Shown one piece after another: positions 4,808 to 5,583 of a stretch of 5,583 nucleotides of DNA (its first letter is position 1; the number at the start of each line of letters is the position of its first letter). Made by a program: the position numbers and the translations under genes. The notes beneath the pieces were generated by a model. The model did not search any database, was not told where the DNA came from, and saw nothing but the letters and a program-made list of their open reading frames with translations. The stretch comes from Tannerella sp. (GTDB lineage Bacteria > Bacteroidota > Bacteroidia > Bacteroidales > Tannerellaceae). The DNA lies in assembly GCA_031289445.1 (NCBI GenBank), contig JAITPL010000164.1:1-5583 (forward strand). The letters are read 5' to 3'.

Positions 4808-5583
4808 ATGGTAAAAAATTTCTTTAATTCGTTTGTTATTATCTTCTGTTTGTGTTCGGAAGCAGGCTTCGGAGCCTCTGTAGCGGACATTGAAAAACCG
4901 ATAGCGCCGGTAGAGTTGCGCTGTGAGTATCTGCAATCGCCGCTGGGTGTTGACGTCGCCGACCCGCGACTGACATGGCGTCTTCAGGATGACAGGCACG
5001 GCGCTTTGCAACAGGCATGGCGCATCATCGTTGGAGACGACTCCATAGCGGTTGTTGGCGGCAAAGGCTCGGTCTGGGATTCGCAAAAGATTGAGTCCGA
5101 CGCCATGCTCGCCGTCTATCAGGGCAAAAACTTCGAGCCTTACACTCGCTACTACTGGCGAGTAGAGATATGGGACAAGGATGGCGAAAAACGCCAGTCC
5201 CAAGTGGCCGCGTTCGAGACCGGCCATCTGAAACAGACCAACTGGCGAGGATACTGGATTAGCGACGGTCACACGACCTCCGGCAACAGTATCCGCACTA
5301 AACAGGCGCCTTATTTCCGCAAGGAGTTTGTGACTGCCAAGAAAATACGCTCCGCACGCGCTTATATAGCGGCCGCCGGACTGTACGAACTCTATATCAA
5401 CGGCGAAAAAACGGGCAACCATCGCCTCGACCCGATGTACACTCGCTTCGACCGGCGTAACCTCTATGTAGCCTACGATGTTACGGCGCAATTGCAACAG
5501 GGCAACAATGCTATAGGAGTGCTGCTTGGCAATGGCTGGTACAACCACCAGTCAACCGCCGTATGGTACTTCGACCGCGCTCC
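4808..5583 (+). CDS. Secreted alpha-L-rhamnosidase, GH78 type (5' part, cut by window edge)
   Basis: Predicted to hydrolyse terminal alpha-L-rhamnose from plant glycans such as pectin or from rhamnosylated glycosides. Only 258 codons plus two bases are visible; family members are often 700-1100 residues, so the (alpha/alpha)6 catalytic barrel is outside the window. Visible parts: a hydrophobic signal peptide (about residues 4-23, NFFNSFVIIFCLC then SEAGFGA), an Ig/Fn3-like domain (about 33-140) with LRCEYLQSPLGVDVADPRLTW (37-57), YTRYYWRVEIWDKDGE and AAFETG, then the N-terminal rhamnosidase domain (about 150 on) with APYFRKEF (167-174), GLYELYINGEKTG (191-203), LDPMYTRFDRR (208-218) and NAIGVLLGNGWYN (234-246). 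The start at 4808 is set by the signal peptide and promoter spacing; there is no Shine-Dalgarno site, as is common in this phylum. Cys14 and Cys16 do not sit in a convincing lipobox, so periplasmic export by signal peptidase I is likelier than a lipoprotein. Substrate cannot be told from this part. Confidence 0.9.
   Translation, partial: MVKNFFNSFVIIFCLCSEAGFGASVADIEKPIAPVELRCEYLQSPLGVDVADPRLTWRLQDDRHGALQQAWRIIVGDDSIAVVGGKGSVWDSQKIESDAMLAVYQGKNFEPYTRYYWRVEIWDKDGEKRQSQVAAFETGHLKQTNWRGYWISDGHTTSGNSIRTKQAPYFRKEFVTAKKIRSARAYIAAAGLYELYINGEKTGNHRLDPMYTRFDRRNLYVAYDVTAQLQQGNNAIGVLLGNGWYNHQSTAVWYFDRA

Noticed and set aside
4808..4880. Lipoprotein signal at Cys14 or Cys16 of the rhamnosidase
   Set aside because: The residues before each Cys (IIF and FCL) do not fit the usual lipobox, and a small-residue signal peptidase I site follows around residues 22-26.
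4790..5548. 252-codon open frame on the minus strand
   Set aside because: It is antisense to the rhamnosidase gene, whose protein has clear family motifs, a signal peptide and a promoter.

Overview
The window looks like chromosomal DNA from a member of the Bacteroidales (phylum Bacteroidota). Three things point there: two promoters matching the Bacteroides-type pattern (TTTG/TTTC, 19-nt spacer, TAnnTTTG), the gene order trpB-trpE-trpG-trpD, and a divergent secreted GH78-type alpha-L-rhamnosidase typical of glycan-degrading gut or oral Bacteroidales. The genus cannot be fixed from the sequence alone.

Layout. Positions 1-4737 hold the first part of a tryptophan biosynthesis operon read on the minus strand, so transcription runs from right to left: promoter (4707-4737), leader peptide trpL (4619-4675), attenuator (terminator hairpin 4536-4564), trpB (3302-4495), an AT-rich tandem-repeat tract (about 3041-3331), trpE (1611-3011), trpG (1012-1596) and trpD (3' end cut by the window edge, 1-992). 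The remaining trp genes (trpC, trpF, trpA) are not in the window; they are expected to its left. On the plus strand a second promoter (4754-4784) drives the 5' part of an alpha-L-rhamnosidase gene (4808 to the right edge).

How the genes work together. TrpE and TrpG form anthranilate synthase (chorismate plus glutamine to anthranilate). TrpD attaches phosphoribose to anthranilate. TrpB, with an off-window TrpA, carries out the last step to tryptophan. All active-site motifs I looked for are present and no frameshifts are visible. The rhamnosidase has no metabolic link to this pathway; it only shares the intergenic region.

Main discovery. The trp leader encodes an 18-residue peptide, MMTLCSNLVWRWRLQHLL, with two nearly adjacent Trp codons. 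Its stop codon lies inside an RNA arm (4614-4627) that can pair for 14 bp with the loop and 3' arm of a perfect 8-bp terminator followed by seven U. This is the full logic of ribosome-mediated transcription attenuation by tryptophan. Second in interest is the repeat tract between trpB and trpE, which appears to have overwritten the 3' end of trpB, so that the last TrpB residues and its stop codon are repeat-derived.
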